The translations under genes and the position numbers were made by a program. From Drosophila miranda (Eukaryota; Arthropoda; Insecta; Diptera; Drosophilidae), in the NCBI RefSeq assembly GCF_003369915.1, contig NC_046674.1, positions 21,021,657-21,085,656 on the forward strand: a stretch of 64,000 nt of DNA, written 5' to 3'. This document shows, piece after piece, positions 22,784-36,900 of the stretch (positions are counted from its first letter, which is position 1; each line of letters begins with the position of its first letter). The notes beneath the pieces were generated by a model. It saw nothing but the letters and a program-made list of their open reading frames with translations, did no database searches and was not told the origin of the DNA.

Positions 22784-25700
22784 GAGAGAGAGTGAGTGCT
22801 GCTGCCGCTTTTGAAATCTCTTTCGTCAGCAGCAAACACACAAAACGGAAGGACGGAACGAAACGGAACGAAAACGAGGCGAAAATGTACATACGTAATA
22901 ATTCAGAGAGCATTAAAAATAAAACCAACAGCACACACACACACACACACACAAGTGGCGCTCTCTACATGTTGCATTGATTACACACACAGGCACACAC
23001 GCACAGAAACAGAGAGCGAAACACACAGAGAGGAGGGCAGAGACAGAGCCACAGGCAGAAGCAGAAGCAGAAGCAGAGAGAGGCAAACACTCATTTTGCC
23101 ATATCACGTGCACTCACACCATCGCACAACGGAATCTAGGTCATGAGCGCAAGAGATGGCACTATGGGCCAAGTACACGAAAGCGGAAATGAGATGGCAA
23201 TACATTGATATACGTATTGCACACACTTTTAGTACCGCTGTCGCTGCCATTGCTGGCGTCGCTGCTCCGGCTGACTCAAGTGTCAGCAGCAGCAGCAGCA
23301 GCAGCAATAGAGGCAGAGGCAGCGACCGAGGCAGAGACTGCGTTTCGTTTGTTTCGCCGCTTGTATGTGTGTTTGTGTGTTTGTGTGTGTGCAAATCGAA
23401 AAGGAAAACCTAAATACGATCTAGAAAAATGAATCTGGTTGGAATAGCCGTCAATTTGATGGAAATTGGTAGGTGTGCTGGCCAACAACAACAACAACAA
23501 AAAACCCCCCAAAGCGGAAGCTTCTGATATGTAAAACACTTTGGGAATTCTTGTTCTTTCCAAAGTCAATCATTTCCTTCGTAGAATCTACTCTACTTTC
23601 AACATTTAAATCTGCTGAATGCGAATGAATACTCATAAAGATACATTTCGCCCAGGATCATGCTCCTACTAGACATCTTCAAATAGCTCTTTTTGCTTGT
23701 TAGGATCCGATAATCATCCGATAATTGCGAGTATGGAGAACTCCTACGGGATTATTACGAGCATGGCATCGATTAAGATCGTAGATAATGGGGAACAGCG
23801 TAATATATATATTTTCTTGTTTTGTTTTTGTGTAGTCTCTGAAATCGGAGCTCTGAAAATCAACTACGCAAACAATTTCCGAGTCATAATTTTCACACTT
23901 TTTCCCACTTTGCATAATAATTTTCAAACTTTGTTTGAACCGTCATGCCATGGCACGCCACATCCTCCGCCTCCTTCCCTCCCCTCCCCACCCATCCCAT
24001 TTCATCGCTCATACGCACACACACACATGTGGCATGTGGCAGCGAGGCAAGTGAGCGTTGCAAATGATGGAAATATGAAACAAAACGAGGAGGAAAAACG
24101 AGAAACACAAATTGCGCGCGCTCATTTGAATCCGAATCGACAAAGCAGTCGCTGGCAGAGGGGCGGTGGTGTGGGCAGGGGATAGAGGGAGGAACTATTA
24201 CAAAATGCAAACAATTTTTTAAAAAGAGAGCAACACACATACGCACACACACACACACACACACACACACTAAGCTGAGAGAGCCAGAGCAAGAGAGCTT
24301 CAATTCGGGTTTCTGCTGCCATGCGGCCGCATTTTTTTTTGTTTTTGCTTTTGTTTTGGGGCTCTCGGCTTTGCTTTGCCTTTTGCTTTTGCTGCCGCTC
24401 TGCTGCTGCTGCTGCTGCTGAGCGCGGTTTACACAGACAGCAGCGACTGCGGCGCCAGCGCCAGCTTCAGCGTCAGCCTCTCGTTTTGTGGGTGAGTGCA
24501 AGCGGGGGCGTGGAATTCTTTTGGGGCCGCCGGTGCATGCTGCACTGGCACTTGGTCACAGAGAGGGGTCTTGTGAGGGGGATACATACATATATGTGTA
24601 TACATATATATGATTTCATATATACATAAGTGTGGTGTGCCTTATATAGCACTCTATATACTATATTCATGGCACACGCTTGCTTGTGGGGCGCCCTCTC
24701 AACTTTTGCGGCACCCAAAAGCAACAAAAACAAAAGAAATAGTTTTTTTGTTACACACTTTATAGGGTAGAGGGGGCGGGGAAGGACTCTATGGTAAGAA
24801 AGAATAAACTCAATCAAGATCCGAAACGATAGTCCTATTCACAGATCTCTTACGAATTCATCGATCTTTACTCGTTGCTAACTATCGTTACTCGTTACTG
24901 TTTCTCGTCGGTGTATTGCAAGGGTATGTAGACTTCGGCGCGACAATGTTTGCTCTGATAAAATTTTACAAAGAAAAAACATTCAAAGGAAAAGTTACAG
25001 TGCGAAAATGAGGTGAACTCTTATTTGTGTTTTTTTTTTTCTTTTTATTTTCCGAGATGAAAAACCCGAGTAATTATGAAAGTAATAAAGTGAACACACA
25101 AAAAGAATACAAGTGAGATGATTAAATTTTCATAAGAAACTTTGCCTCAAAGTGCATTTTTTTTTGTGTTTCTTTTAAAGAGAATTAATTCTTGTCAGAC
25201 TCTCAGGAAATTGAGTGGAAATGTGCCAAGGATATAGTAAATTTTGGTCATATAAATCCCACATAAATCTACAAATCTCAGGCAACCAAGAATGAAGTAA
25301 ATAATCAGAACAAGTGCAAAGAACGGCATTGTAGCATGTAGAAAGGTGTGAAAAGGAGACAACACGCAGCTGGAGAGAGGCAGATACAGGGAGGGATGGA
25401 GATGGAGAGAGAGAAGACACCTTTGTAATGCAAAAGTGTTGACGCAGACAACAAAAAAGCCCAAAGAACAACAACCAATCAACAATCAACCAGGCAACAG
25501 ACGGAGACTGGGACTGGGACCGGGACCGGTACTGTGACTGTGACTGACCCAACAAAAAAATAATTATAAACACAGCAAAACTTGGGATAGGTCTGGGATA
25601 TGACCACAGAAATACTCGTACATATGTACAGCATGTATTTTGGTGGGCTGTTGTTTATTCCAGCAACAGGAAAGGGGACAGAGGGGCCCTATCAATATTT

Positions 25701-27951
25701 CACATTTCCATAATCAGTGTTTAATTACTCGTTTTAATGGAGCTGGGGTGCTCTGGCCATACATATATTCCTTTGGGACACGGACACTGCCGAAAGAGAA
25801 CAAGGCGGGGCGAGCACTTCCCCAAAGGATTTCAATGTTAGTTCCCCCATTTTGCTGCTGTTGCTGCTGTTGCTGCGCATTTATAAATAATAAGGAAGGA
25901 ATATCGATTTAATTTCTGTCCAACTGCAGAAGCGCATAGCGAGAGGGCCCCTCGTGAATGCCAAAAACTGCAAGCCATAGACGCGCGCGAGGCCCGTGTA
26001 CATCCTTAAAATATACTATATGTATGTATATGCCGCTTATACAATGTACATCCTATATCGTACATGTATCGTCAGTCTGTCTGTGTGTGTGTGTGTGGCA
26101 TGAGAAAAATGGGGTCATGGTTGGGGTTGCCAATAGTCGGTTCGGAAATTCGGCTCTTGTCATCCGGCAAATGTCATTCAAAAGTTGCAGGCAATATTAA
26201 AGGGAATCCACTGAGGTATTGAGGCGACCGATGATTGATATTGCTCATACGCAACGAGAGCTTCTTCTTGAATATTCCACATACGCCCCGTGAGCCACAA
26301 AGGAACATCTTCTTTACAATGAATTATCGATTGTTTCTATTGCCAAAACATTGCCACTCTTTCTCTTTGCAGGAAATCTGAGTGATTTCCGATGGCATTG
26401 CCAAACAAAAAAAAGAAGAAAATAAAATACAAATGGTGGAAAAATTCCATTTCCATGAATAAAGGCAACTAAAACACCTTTGATTTCATCATGAAATTCA
26501 ATGCAGTTTGTTGGAGACCCTTTTTTAGGATTACTCATGTATTCTTTTCCATGGGGGAGCCGAAGGGAGTGGAGGCGAGAAGTTCTGTGGAAATAGTAGC
26601 CAAACCAAAAACATTTGATTCATTTCCAGCCGAAAAAATTCATTATACAATTCCCAGAGGTTTTCGAATTCCGATTGCCTTTCGAGGGCTCCCTCAGGGC
26701 TCCCGCAAAACATCGCGCATACGACATGGTGTGCATGTAAACAACACCTACGTGATTCTACATGGAACCAGCCAGAAGCTTCTGGCGGGGAATACGGATA
26801 GATCGAGGTCTAGGGAAAGACGAAAAACGCTTCAGCAGCGGCATGAACTATCCCCCCGAGGAGGCACCCATCCAATCTAGTTTAGTTTAAATAAAAATCT
26901 GTTCAGACTCACCCTCCAGCTTCATGCCCACCTCCAGGCACTTTTGGAAGCGGCAGTAGGGACACCGCTTGCGCTGCGTCTTGTCGATGTGGCACGACCG
27001 CTCCGCCACGCAGGTGTAGACCTTCTTGTTCTGGACCGTCCGCTTGAAGAAGCCCTTGCAGGACTCGCAGGTGAGCAGGCCGTAGTGGTAGCCACTGACC
27101 TTGTCGCCGCACACGGGGCACAGCTCCTCGAACAGGTGCTTGAAGTCGATCACTTCGCCGCCGTGGCCCGGGGTGGCGCTCGTGCCGCCCATGGCATTGC
27201 CAGGACCGGAACCGCCGCCGCCGCCGCCGTTGGGCCCGTTGGCATTGCCAACGGATCCGCTGGCCGAGGACATGTGGGCGGCATTGGGGTTGCCGCTGGA
27301 GCTGGCCGCCTGCGGCAGCAGCATGTACCCGGAGCTGCTGCCCGAGCTGCCGTTCAGGATGTTGCCGCCAGCTCCGCCACCGCCGCCGCCCCCACCGCCG
27401 CTCTGCTGCGAGTGGGAGGAGGTGGTGTCCTGGTAGCCTGTCGGGAATATATACTGTGAATCGAAGTTGTATATATACGAGTAGGACGAGGAGTTGAATT
27501 GGTTGGCGTTGTTGGCAATATTCTGTTGTTGCTGCTGCTGCTGCTGTTGCTGTTGGTAGTGCCCCTGCTGGTCGGACTGCTGCTGCTGCTGCTGGTGGTG
27601 CGTGCTGTGGTGCTGCTGCTGCTGGCTGCCGCTGACAGTGCCTCCTGCCCCACCTGCACCACCCGCTAGCTGAAGCGTATACGCGTTATATTCATGTTCG
27701 AATTTCGAAAGACCATTTCCGTCGTTATCGTTGTTGTTGTTGTTGTTGTTGTTGTTGTTGCCGCCACCGCTGCTGCTGCTGTTGTTGTTATTGTTGTTGT
27801 TGTTGGCGCCCGTTTGGGGCTGCTGATTGGCGGCCAGAGCCGGACTCGAGGGCTGCTGCTGCTGCTGCTCGAGCTGCATGCTGAACGGCGATATATTCAG
27901 CGACGATATAAACTGTACGGTCGCCTGTTGCTGATCCATTTCTAATAACAT
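16845..27951 (-). CDS. ftz-f1: Nuclear receptor FTZ-F1, beta isoform (804 residues)
   Basis: Coding exons, all phase-matched: 27951-26913, 19602-19385, 19324-18933, 18564-18508, 18439-18241, 17490-17232, 17165-17065 and 16994-16845. The N terminus [20 protein letters not shown] leads a Q-, N- and G-rich activation region. The two-zinc-finger DNA-binding domain is at about 278-346, with P-box CESCKG. The FTZ-F1 box ([20 protein letters not shown]) continues in the next exon. A Gly/Asn-rich hinge follows, then the ligand-binding domain from [15 protein letters not shown] (about 570) to the AF-2 helix [12 protein letters not shown] at the C terminus. This is the NR5A class, which binds YCAAGGYCR as a monomer. 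In D. melanogaster the beta form is the mid-prepupal competence factor for ecdysone responses, induced by HR3. Exon joins were worked out by hand from GT/AG and the known protein. Confidence 0.95.
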
Positions 27952-30900
27952 TTCATGTATGTTTTTTTTAATCGAAATTTCAAGGGGAAATCGCTTCGTT
28001 TCAAATTCCGTTTTGACTGGATCTCTGGACGGTTCTTTTGAGAGTCGTTCTTAAATTTGTCCACTCTTTACTTGCGGGGGGAGGGGGGTTCTTTTGTAGA
28101 GTATAATAGTTTGTTTTTTTTTCTAAATGTTAAATGTTTATGTTTTAAACTTGATAGTAAAATAGGTTGTTCTTGTAATTGTTGTGGTTTTCATACGGTG
28201 GTCTGGTTTTTTTTGCACTCAATTTATGCTCATTTTTTATATGCAACATTTTTAAGGCCAACTGAATTTGATTTAAAATTTTTGTTTGTTTATTTGTTTA
28301 TAAATTTGTGGAAACTTATATTGTTTATTCGTGCGACATTTAACGATTGTATTGTTGTTGTTGTTGTTTTTATTTTTGTTGCTAAAATGTATCATAATCT
28401 CTTGACATCATTTTGTCTATAATTTCATATGGGTTTTATTTTTTGTAATAAGAAATGTATTTTACAAACAATTTCTTAGTCTTAATTGAATTTTTGTTTA
28501 TGTAAATTCTTTATTTATTGCTTAATATTTAAAAAAAAAAACTCTTGCTTAATTTGGGCTTAATTTCTTTAGAAGAAATGTATTTTGTATGGAATTTTGT
28601 GTTGGTTCTTTAGAAGAAGTTGTTTTAAGGGTATTTTTCTTGTTTGTTGTTGATTTAAATGTTTTAATGTTATTTGATTATTTGAACACTTTGCTTTCTT
28701 TATAAGAAAATGTTTTAATTTAACAAACTTTTGTGTGTGTTTTCCTTATTCTTTAGAAGAAGTGTTTTTGCGTTACGAATTGTTTTTTGTTGAATATTTG
28801 GAGTTTTGGTTTTTGAGGTTAACTTTTAGATTAATATTTTGCAGGTACTTTGACGAGGTGAGTGAGATAGATAGATAGATTTATATATATATCAATATAT
28901 ATACGATATATTATATATAATATATAATATATACAGCAAAAAGGATGATTTTTGTTTTGTTTGTAGATTTCTCCGATAGAGGTAGGGCTTTATATATGTA
29001 TGTATGCATGTATCTATAGATAGCTATATCTTTTGCTTGATTGTGTGCGTTGGATTTTGAAACTTGGTATTTTTATTTAACACTTTTGGCTTTTTGTGGT
29101 ATTATTCTTGGTACTTTCTTCACACTTTTGTTGTTGTTGTTGAGGAGTCGGCCTTTCCTCTCCGCTCCTCTGGGGGCTTGAATGTGGGTCACCACTCGCG
29201 AAATTTATTGCACTTTTTTGTGTTGTTTAAACAATTGGCAGCATTGCATATGCATCGCCGTCCCTATCCCCCCGCGCTCTTGATTTGCGTCGGGTCACAC
29301 ACTCGGATACGTATAGTACACAACAAAAAAATATGCACACACACGCACACACACTCACACAACGCAGCAAGAGAACATAATCCTGGGGCTGTTCTGCTGG
29401 GGTGCAAGGAGGTACTGGCGGGAGTGCTGCTGCTGCTGCTGCTACTGCGGCTGCTGCTGCTGTCGTCGGTGGTGCAAGGAGCAGGCGAATGCAATTTTGC
29501 AATAGATTTTATATCTATATTTTTTTGTATATTTTTTATTTGATATTTTTGTTGTGTTTTGTTTATTTTGATCGATTTTTGGCGCTGTTGCTGCTGCTGT
29601 TGTTGTTGTTGCTGCTGCTATTTGGGTCACACAAACGCGCGTATTTTGTTGTTCAAAAAAAATTCGTTGTATATTTGTATGCCACATACATGTGTATATA
29701 TATTGTGGGGGATATATATATGGGTGTGTGTATATTGCCAGGCGAAAAACACGACCAACATCAACCACGTATCTCGATTGAATAAACCCAAGCCCAGCGT
29801 CGAGGATACCGCAATACACTAGAGCGCGCTGCCACTGCCGCTGCCGCAGTCGCCGTCGCTGTTAGCTGCTAGCCGCTAGCCGCTGCTGCGCTCGCTGTTA
29901 GCTTCTCGCTGTGATGCTCCGTTTCTCTGTCACTGCCTCTGCAGGCGTCGCAGCCCAGCATGCTCGCTTCAGTCACTCTCGCTCTCTGTTCAAGTTTTCG
30001 GCTATTACGTATACGACCCGACTCTCTCGCCCATTCGTTTTTGCTGCCAGCAGTTTCACTTTCAATAGCGTTGCGCCTGCCTGCTCTCCCACTCTCTGGC
30101 TGTTGACGCGCTCTCTCTCTCTCTCTCTTTATCTCTTCTGCCGTGGCGGCGACTGCGCTGCCTGGCTTGACTTAGTGCCCCCCTTTTGAAAGCTTTGTTT
30201 TTGTTGCTGTTGCTGTTGCTGCCGCTGCCGCCGCTGCTGCTGTTGCTGTTTCTGTTGAAATTCAAGCCGCGCTGAAAGCGAAAGTGAAACTTTTTGGCCT
30301 AGCTTTGAGCCACTGTAAGGCACAGTGTACACTGTACAACACAGCACAGGCAAAGTACCAACAACAATAACTCATTCTTTCGGATATGGCCAAAAAGGCA
30401 TTATGAAAGCCCTACAAGCCGTAGCTTTTAAAGCGCAGCTATTTTGTAATTTCTCACTTGAAATAAACTGGGAATCGTTGTCGTACCACTTACGAATCTC
30501 TTCTTTCACACCTTTAATACCCTTTCAAAGGGTATAGTTCATATTTATAGATGTGTGTACATCTGCTTTAAAGATATTTCGTAAGCTACCCCTACTATAG
30601 GGAAGGATCAGTCGAAAGGCAAGAAAAGCTGATCGTCCAATCAAGATCCTTCTTCCAGGGTATCTAGAGCTGCGGCCCCCGAAGCTACCCTTTCTTTCTG
30701 GTTTCTTTTAAATTTGTTGTACGTTTTTTGGTTTTTGGGTTTTTGGTTTAGTTTCTTCTCTTCTTTCCGTTTTGTGTCTCTCTTTTGGTCTCAATTAGTT
30801 TTTGGTTTTTTTGTGTGTTGTTGCATTGTTTTTGTTGGTTTTGTTATTGTTGCATTTGTTCATGACACGGTTTTCATGTGGCGCGTTTTCGTTTCCTATT

Positions 30901-33900
30901 TCTACGTCGTTATTTTTTTTGTGTTGTTTCTATATCTTTTTTTTTTTTTTTTGTTAATAATAATGGTTTTGGCTTGGGCTTTTTGCTGGTTTAATATGAA
31001 GTTATTGTCTCTCTTTTGAGTTAAGTTTTCTTGCGGTTTTTGTGTGTATTTTTATAAAATTATTAAGCTGCTGGGGAATTTTGTTAAGCTCATTTGACAT
31101 TCTTTTGCTTAAATTGGTATACATTTTTATAATAATATATTATTATTTAAATATCCTGAACTAGCACGTTGTTTTGTGCGTGTGTTTTTTGTTTTTGTTT
31201 TGTTTGAATTTCTTAAATTTGTTCTTTTATTTCTTGGAATGTTTATGTTAATTTTATATTCATGGTAATAATATATTATAGCATTATATTTACTTCCTTG
31301 TACTTCAGATTTGTATTTTTTAATTTGGTAAATTACCATTTTTTTTTTTTATTTTTTTTTAGTTATTTTAATTAAAATATGTTTCTATTTATTTAATTTT
31401 CTTAAAAGTTATTTATTATTATTTTTATTTACAAAATTTGACCCCAATCTTAGTCCAATATTTACTCCTCGTCACCCGAAATATTGCAAAAATCAATTAG
31501 CGGTACGTATACGTAATATTTATGTGGCAATTAACGAACCTTTCGGTCGGGGGTCGGGGATCGTCCCGTCCCGTCCCGTTCCGTACTTCCTCAAAGCCGA
31601 CACAAAATAACTCATTAAGAAACGCAAATTTTAACAACTCCATGGAACCCCAAATAAGGATGCAGGCCCTGTAGGAGAGACCGGAGATCCATTAAAAAAA
31701 AAGAGATGCCCAACGAAATTACATAAGATTCCACCGAAAGGAGCATAAAATATAAAACAAGAAACAGAAAAACAGAAAAACGTGGTCGAAAAAAGAAACT
31801 TTCACTCCCGGAGTGCGAGTTGTAGTCGGAGTCCAAGTCCGATTCCTTTACTAACCAAAAACGGAACTAAAAAAAAAAGTAGAAGCAGAAGAGGAGAGGA
31901 GAGAGAGAGGGAAAGAGGGAGAGAGGGAAAGACCCCAACCAGACGACACCCATTAAAATGCAACGTTTTGTGGGCAGTTCATGAATCACAAAAATGCCGA
32001 AAGAAAAAAGAAACTGGGAAACGGAAAGAGGGAAAAACCCCAAAATCGACACCAAACGAAATGCAGCCAAAAAGTGAACTTTCAATGGATAGCCATACCC
32101 ATACCCATAGCCATAGCCATAGCCATAGCCTGTGCTCGGATGCACGTGAAAACGTGTCTCCCACTTATCTCTCACTCTCTTCTCTTCTCTTCTCTTCTGT
32201 CTGGCTCTATCTCTCTCGCTCCTCTAAGCCAACTCGGTCTGCGTATGACGCAAAGGAGAAAAAAGTTAAACACGTTTGCCACCTTCATGTAGGTAGGTTG
32301 CTGCTTGTTGCTGGGGAGATTACAACATTTCAACGCTCAATTACCAAAGATGAGAGAAGACGCAACAGAGACAGAGACACACAGACAGGCATCTCCCTCT
32401 CTCTCTCTCGCTTCTCTTCTTCCTCTGTGCTGCTCTTCGTTTGCCTGCTCTACAAAAACAATTGAGGAGTCACACACACACAGACCTTACGAAATATCCA
32501 AACGCACTCCGCACTCAAAAGCTCCAAAACACACACAAAAATGAAACCGAAAACCAGAAAGAAAGGCTAGCCGACCGTGGACCGAATCTGTGATACCCTT
32601 GCAGATCCGGCATTACTACGGACGCTCAAGGAAACAGATCTCGCGATCACAATCTGTCCCTTCATAGTCTGCGATGTTTGGGTTGAAATATTTTGTAGAA
32701 AATAGATGGAAAAGTATCTTCAGACGAATCGTTTCGGTGGAATTCGGTATTCGTTTCGTTCTTTCAGTTAGAATCGGCGTCTCACTTTTCTCATTCCATC
32801 AAAACGTTTGCCCAAAACGGAATAAACGTGTGCCAGATCCGCAAATTTCGAGTTTTTTTCGCGCTCACTCTCCGTTTGACTTTCTGGTAGAGAGAGCGAG
32901 AAAGCAACGCATAATTTTGCTAAGGATCGAAAGATTTAAAGAGGTATTAGTAGAGCTGTGATTTTATGTACATATGTATAAATACTGCGGATTCATGCAG
33001 GGCTCTAGTGGAAATCTATTCTGTATTCCTTTGGATCGGGCTCTAGCGAAAATCTATTCTGTATTCCTTCCGATCGTATCCGTATTGACCCTTTGGTAGG
33101 GTATACAAAAACAGAAAACAAAGCCAAACGCAAATTTTCATTTCCTTCCCAAAAAAAAAAAAAAAAAAAAAAAAAAAGAAATACGTTCGTGACCGTAGCC
33201 AACAAGACTTTTGGATCTCTGATCATATGGACGGCAGGTAATGACAAAACAGACACAAACAGAGAGGAATGAGGGATGGGGGGCGGGACAGGGTATGAGG
33301 TATGGTTGATTCACTCTCACTCTCGTCGGAGCCAGAGTCGGAGTCGGAGCACAGGGCTCCGCGAAACAGGTTTCGCGGCCGATAGCCAAAGAGTGATACG
33401 AGAGGAGACCTACTTCTGCAGCGGACCCAGAGACCCAGCCTCAGCCTCAGCTTCAGACTCAGCTTCCACTTCGCTACTCCATTTAAATGGCTCTGTGTAA
33501 CTGTTGCCCAAATATGTATACATACATATACATGTTTTAGTACATATGTACATACGTGTGTATGTACTAAAAAGATCTGTTAACTTTTTTTGGGTCCGTT
33601 GGTTGGCTTTGGTTCTCGTTTTTTTTCGTTTCGTTTGCGTTTGCGTTTGCCTTTTTGACTTGTGCGCGCATGCGCAATGGCTTTTTCGACAGTTGTTTGT
33701 CAATCGCTGGCTGCGGCAGCGGCAGCGACAGTGACGGCGACAGCGACAGCGCACAACTTGACTGCATAAAATGCTTCAGCTGCACAGGGTACAAAAGTGT
33801 CGAAAACGAGGGGGATAACCCAAAAGGGCTTTGGAAATATCCACCGATTCCCATTAGATTCCATCCCATAAATGGTCTGTTTTTTGTGTTTGAGTGGATA

Positions 33901-36900
33901 TTCCATTTGACATTTCGATGTCAATCTCGACACTTTAGCTGGTTGTCGTTGAAGCCCAGCAAAAAAAAAAACAGAAATGTGTGCTTGACTGCCAAAAAAT
34001 AAGAAACAAAACTGTTGCCTGCCACCAGCAGCCATCCCCCACATCTGACGATCTGTCCGTAGGCCTGTCCGTCCGATTGTCGCTCCGCCGCTTTGTCGCC
34101 TGCGTCTGTGTCTGCGCCTGCGCCTGAGACTGCGCTGGTGGCACAAATGTTAATGTCGTGTGGTGGAAAAGCACGGTAAATTTTGAAGCATACAACGAGT
34201 ATTCTGGTATTTCGGCGATGACGCGACTTGGAATCGGACACGGACCCACTGTACGGTGATTGACTGAAGGAATGACCAACTGATTGACTGACGGAATGGC
34301 TCAGGGAATGACAGACAGAAAGATAGGCAGAAAGACGAACGGACGGACGGACGGTGACTCTGGCCAGGTTTTTGGCTGCCTTCGTTTAATTTCATAATAA
34401 AACATTAAACGTATAAAATTTACCTGAAACGTGCCCCGAATACAAAAAGTCACCAAAATTGTCTTCAATTGTTGTTTCAACTGCATTTTCTTAGTGTTAT
34501 TGCTTTTTTTTTTTTTTTTGGTCACTGAATCAGATTTGGAATCCGATTCGGATCGGAACGGGGCTTGAGCGCTGGTCATTTGTGTGCCCCGTACCGCTGA
34601 AGGTTTTGTCTGTTTTATTTTATTTGTATTTTTTTGGGGTTTTTTGTCTTTACGCAATCTACAGTTAATTTTCATTTATTTTGTCGGTTTCGGCTTAATT
34701 CTGAACATTTCCAAAGGGGCTTGTGGGGCGCTTGTAGGGGGCGGGGGCCTGGCCATTTTAATTTATGTGTCGATTGCCAAATATTTCACGTTGACTTTAA
34801 GGCACAAAGCCTCGCATTTTGTAAGACATTTCGCTTTATTTTTAGTCATTTTGGTCATATGTTTGGGTCAGCGTTGCCTGACTCTTGGGCCCCAACTCTT
34901 GGTACTCGACTGTACTGACCATTTTCTTTGGGGCAGTGACTGATGGGGCAAGAGAAGGCAAGAAAATTGATTGGGTTTCCGTCTTTTAGTTCGAATATTA
35001 AATGAACAATAGACAAAAGAATGTGCTCCAAATCCCTCCCGCCAAAGAAAAATCAGAAGAAATCGATCCTCGGTCTTGGATCTTGACCTCTAACAAGGCT
35101 CCCCAGGAGGAGGATCAGGGATCATACAACCTATCCACCTCCAAGAGCCCAACTTTTGACATTCTATCAACGATCAGTGATCACACATCCCCCCCCCAGA
35201 AACTATCATATTGGATACCCCTGATCACATATGCCATTCCAACGTATTCCAAACCATTCCAATTTATTCCAACAACAACAACAAAAACCACTGAAGAAAC
35301 AGGCAGCCGCAAACAAATTTCAAATGGGGCAGGTCACTTATTCCAACGACGACGACGCACGGGTTCCCTCTCCCACATTCCCCCCAACCGCACCCCTCTC
35401 TGTAGCCATAGCCCTGTCTCGTCGTCGGCTGTCGTCATCGCAGTCGAAGCAAAACAAAGATACACACACACACACACACACACAGACAAAGATACATACA
35501 TACAATACAAAAATATCAGCTAAATTTAGAAAATACAAAATACAAAACCGACAGACAAGCAACAAGAAACCCAAAAAAAAAAAACACACAAAAAATATAT
35601 TAAGTTGACTCAAAGCAAAAACAAAAAAGAAGAGAAGAAAAAAAAACTCGTCTTAACCTGAAACGAAACCTTGTAACATTTTTCCCCAGCTTGGCAGGCC
35701 GGCAATGTAGGGGACGGACACGGGGAGGTGGAAGGTGGAATGCACATTGAGAGAGACGACGACGAAGACGACGATGACGATGACGACGACGACGCTCGCT
35801 CTCTCTATCTCTCTCGCTGCTTCAGATCACTTTTGCTTTCAGTATGAAATAATCGACATCAGGCAGCGCTGCCAGCATCGGCGTCGGCGAAGTAAAACGA
35901 GAGCGAGAGAGCAGACACCCGAACGAGTTTCGCCCACTAGGCGCATTGAGCGCTTCTCTCCGCCTCTCTTTGGCGTTTTGGGGCCGCCTGAATAATGTAA
36001 TAAGTGAAAGTGTCTTGCTGTGTGTGTGACGAAGACGACAACGACAACGACGACGACGTTCGCTCGTCGCTGCTGCTGCTGCTGATGCCGCCGCTGCTGC
36101 TGCTACTGCTGCTGGCGTTGGCGTCGCTGCCACTGTTGACCTACTTTTTTGTTGTAGAGATTCAGGTCTATGTTAGAGAGATTAATTTCGATTTCGTTTC
36201 AGCTTTTATGCCTATGCCGCTGCCTCTCTCTCTCTCTCTCTCTCTCTCTGGCCCCCTTTCTGTGCGTGCTAATAAATGTGTTTGAGGGCAGACAAGGAGG
36301 CGTATATGGGGTCTGGTGGGGAGTGTGAAGGGGAGGGAATAGAGACATTTTATGCTGTAACGAAAAACTGTTGCCATGTTGGTGTAGGTTGTTGTTGCTG
36401 CCCTGCTGGTGGGGGGTGCTGGTTGTGGCGGCACAACAACACCAAAAGCCTTAGGATAGGTTCCGAACTCTATTTTTACATACGTTTATATGTATTTCGC
36501 TTCCTCTTGTGCCCTCTGCCACTGTTTCAGTTTCTGTTTCTGTTTCGCTTTCTGTTTTCCATGTTAATGGGTCAATGGGAAATTTTGTGGGACGCACGTG
36601 TGTATGTGTGCTGGGAGGGGGGGGTGGTGATAGAACGGAAATCGGGCCTACCACTAACACATGTGTATGTGTCTGTGTGTGATCGTACAGTGAGAGATCT
36701 CGCGGACGGACAGGGACAGTTTCCTTGAGTTATTGCGTCCTTTTTGGATTAAAGTTTTTCCCAATCTCAAACCAGAAACTCCATGGCTATGATTTCTGAG
36801 GGCTTCAAGAGGGCTTTACCATTCCAAGTCCATTCCAGTCTGGGGTGATATGGATTAGAGTCTGTTACCAAGGGAAACTTTACTGCCATAAATAATCGAC

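Larger units (their letters stand above)
19603..26912 (-). other. ftz-f1: 7.3 kb ftz-f1 intron after the zinc-finger exon
   Basis: No gene seen on either strand; open frames here are CA/GT, GA and CT microsatellite translations. Features: a GT run at 20820-20845, poly-G tracts at 20643-20657 and 21430-21445, a long GA run 22738-22794, CA runs at 22933, 24243 and others. It also holds the 12-mer ATTACGTATACG at 22301-22312 and a nuclear-receptor-like word GTAGGTCAAGGACA at 21173-21186. Confidence 0.6.
27952..30300 (-). promoter_or_regulatory. ftz-f1: Upstream region of the beta ftz-f1 start
   Basis: This region should hold the beta promoter and leader. The first 900 bp above the start codon are T-rich. 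A TA-rich block lies at 28880-28935, and a CG-richer part at 29820-30290 contains minus-strand GAGAG runs (30107-30130) of the kind bound by GAGA factor. Two matches to the HR3/ROR consensus are listed separately. I could not fix the transcription start. Confidence 0.5.

Noticed and set aside
26944..27459. 171-codon plus-strand frame
   Set aside because: Antisense of the ftz-f1 zinc-finger exon, which is certain from its conserved protein.
31782..32465. 227-codon plus-strand frame with RE/RS content
   Set aside because: Driven by GA, CCATAG and CTCT simple repeats; no conserved motif, no splice context.
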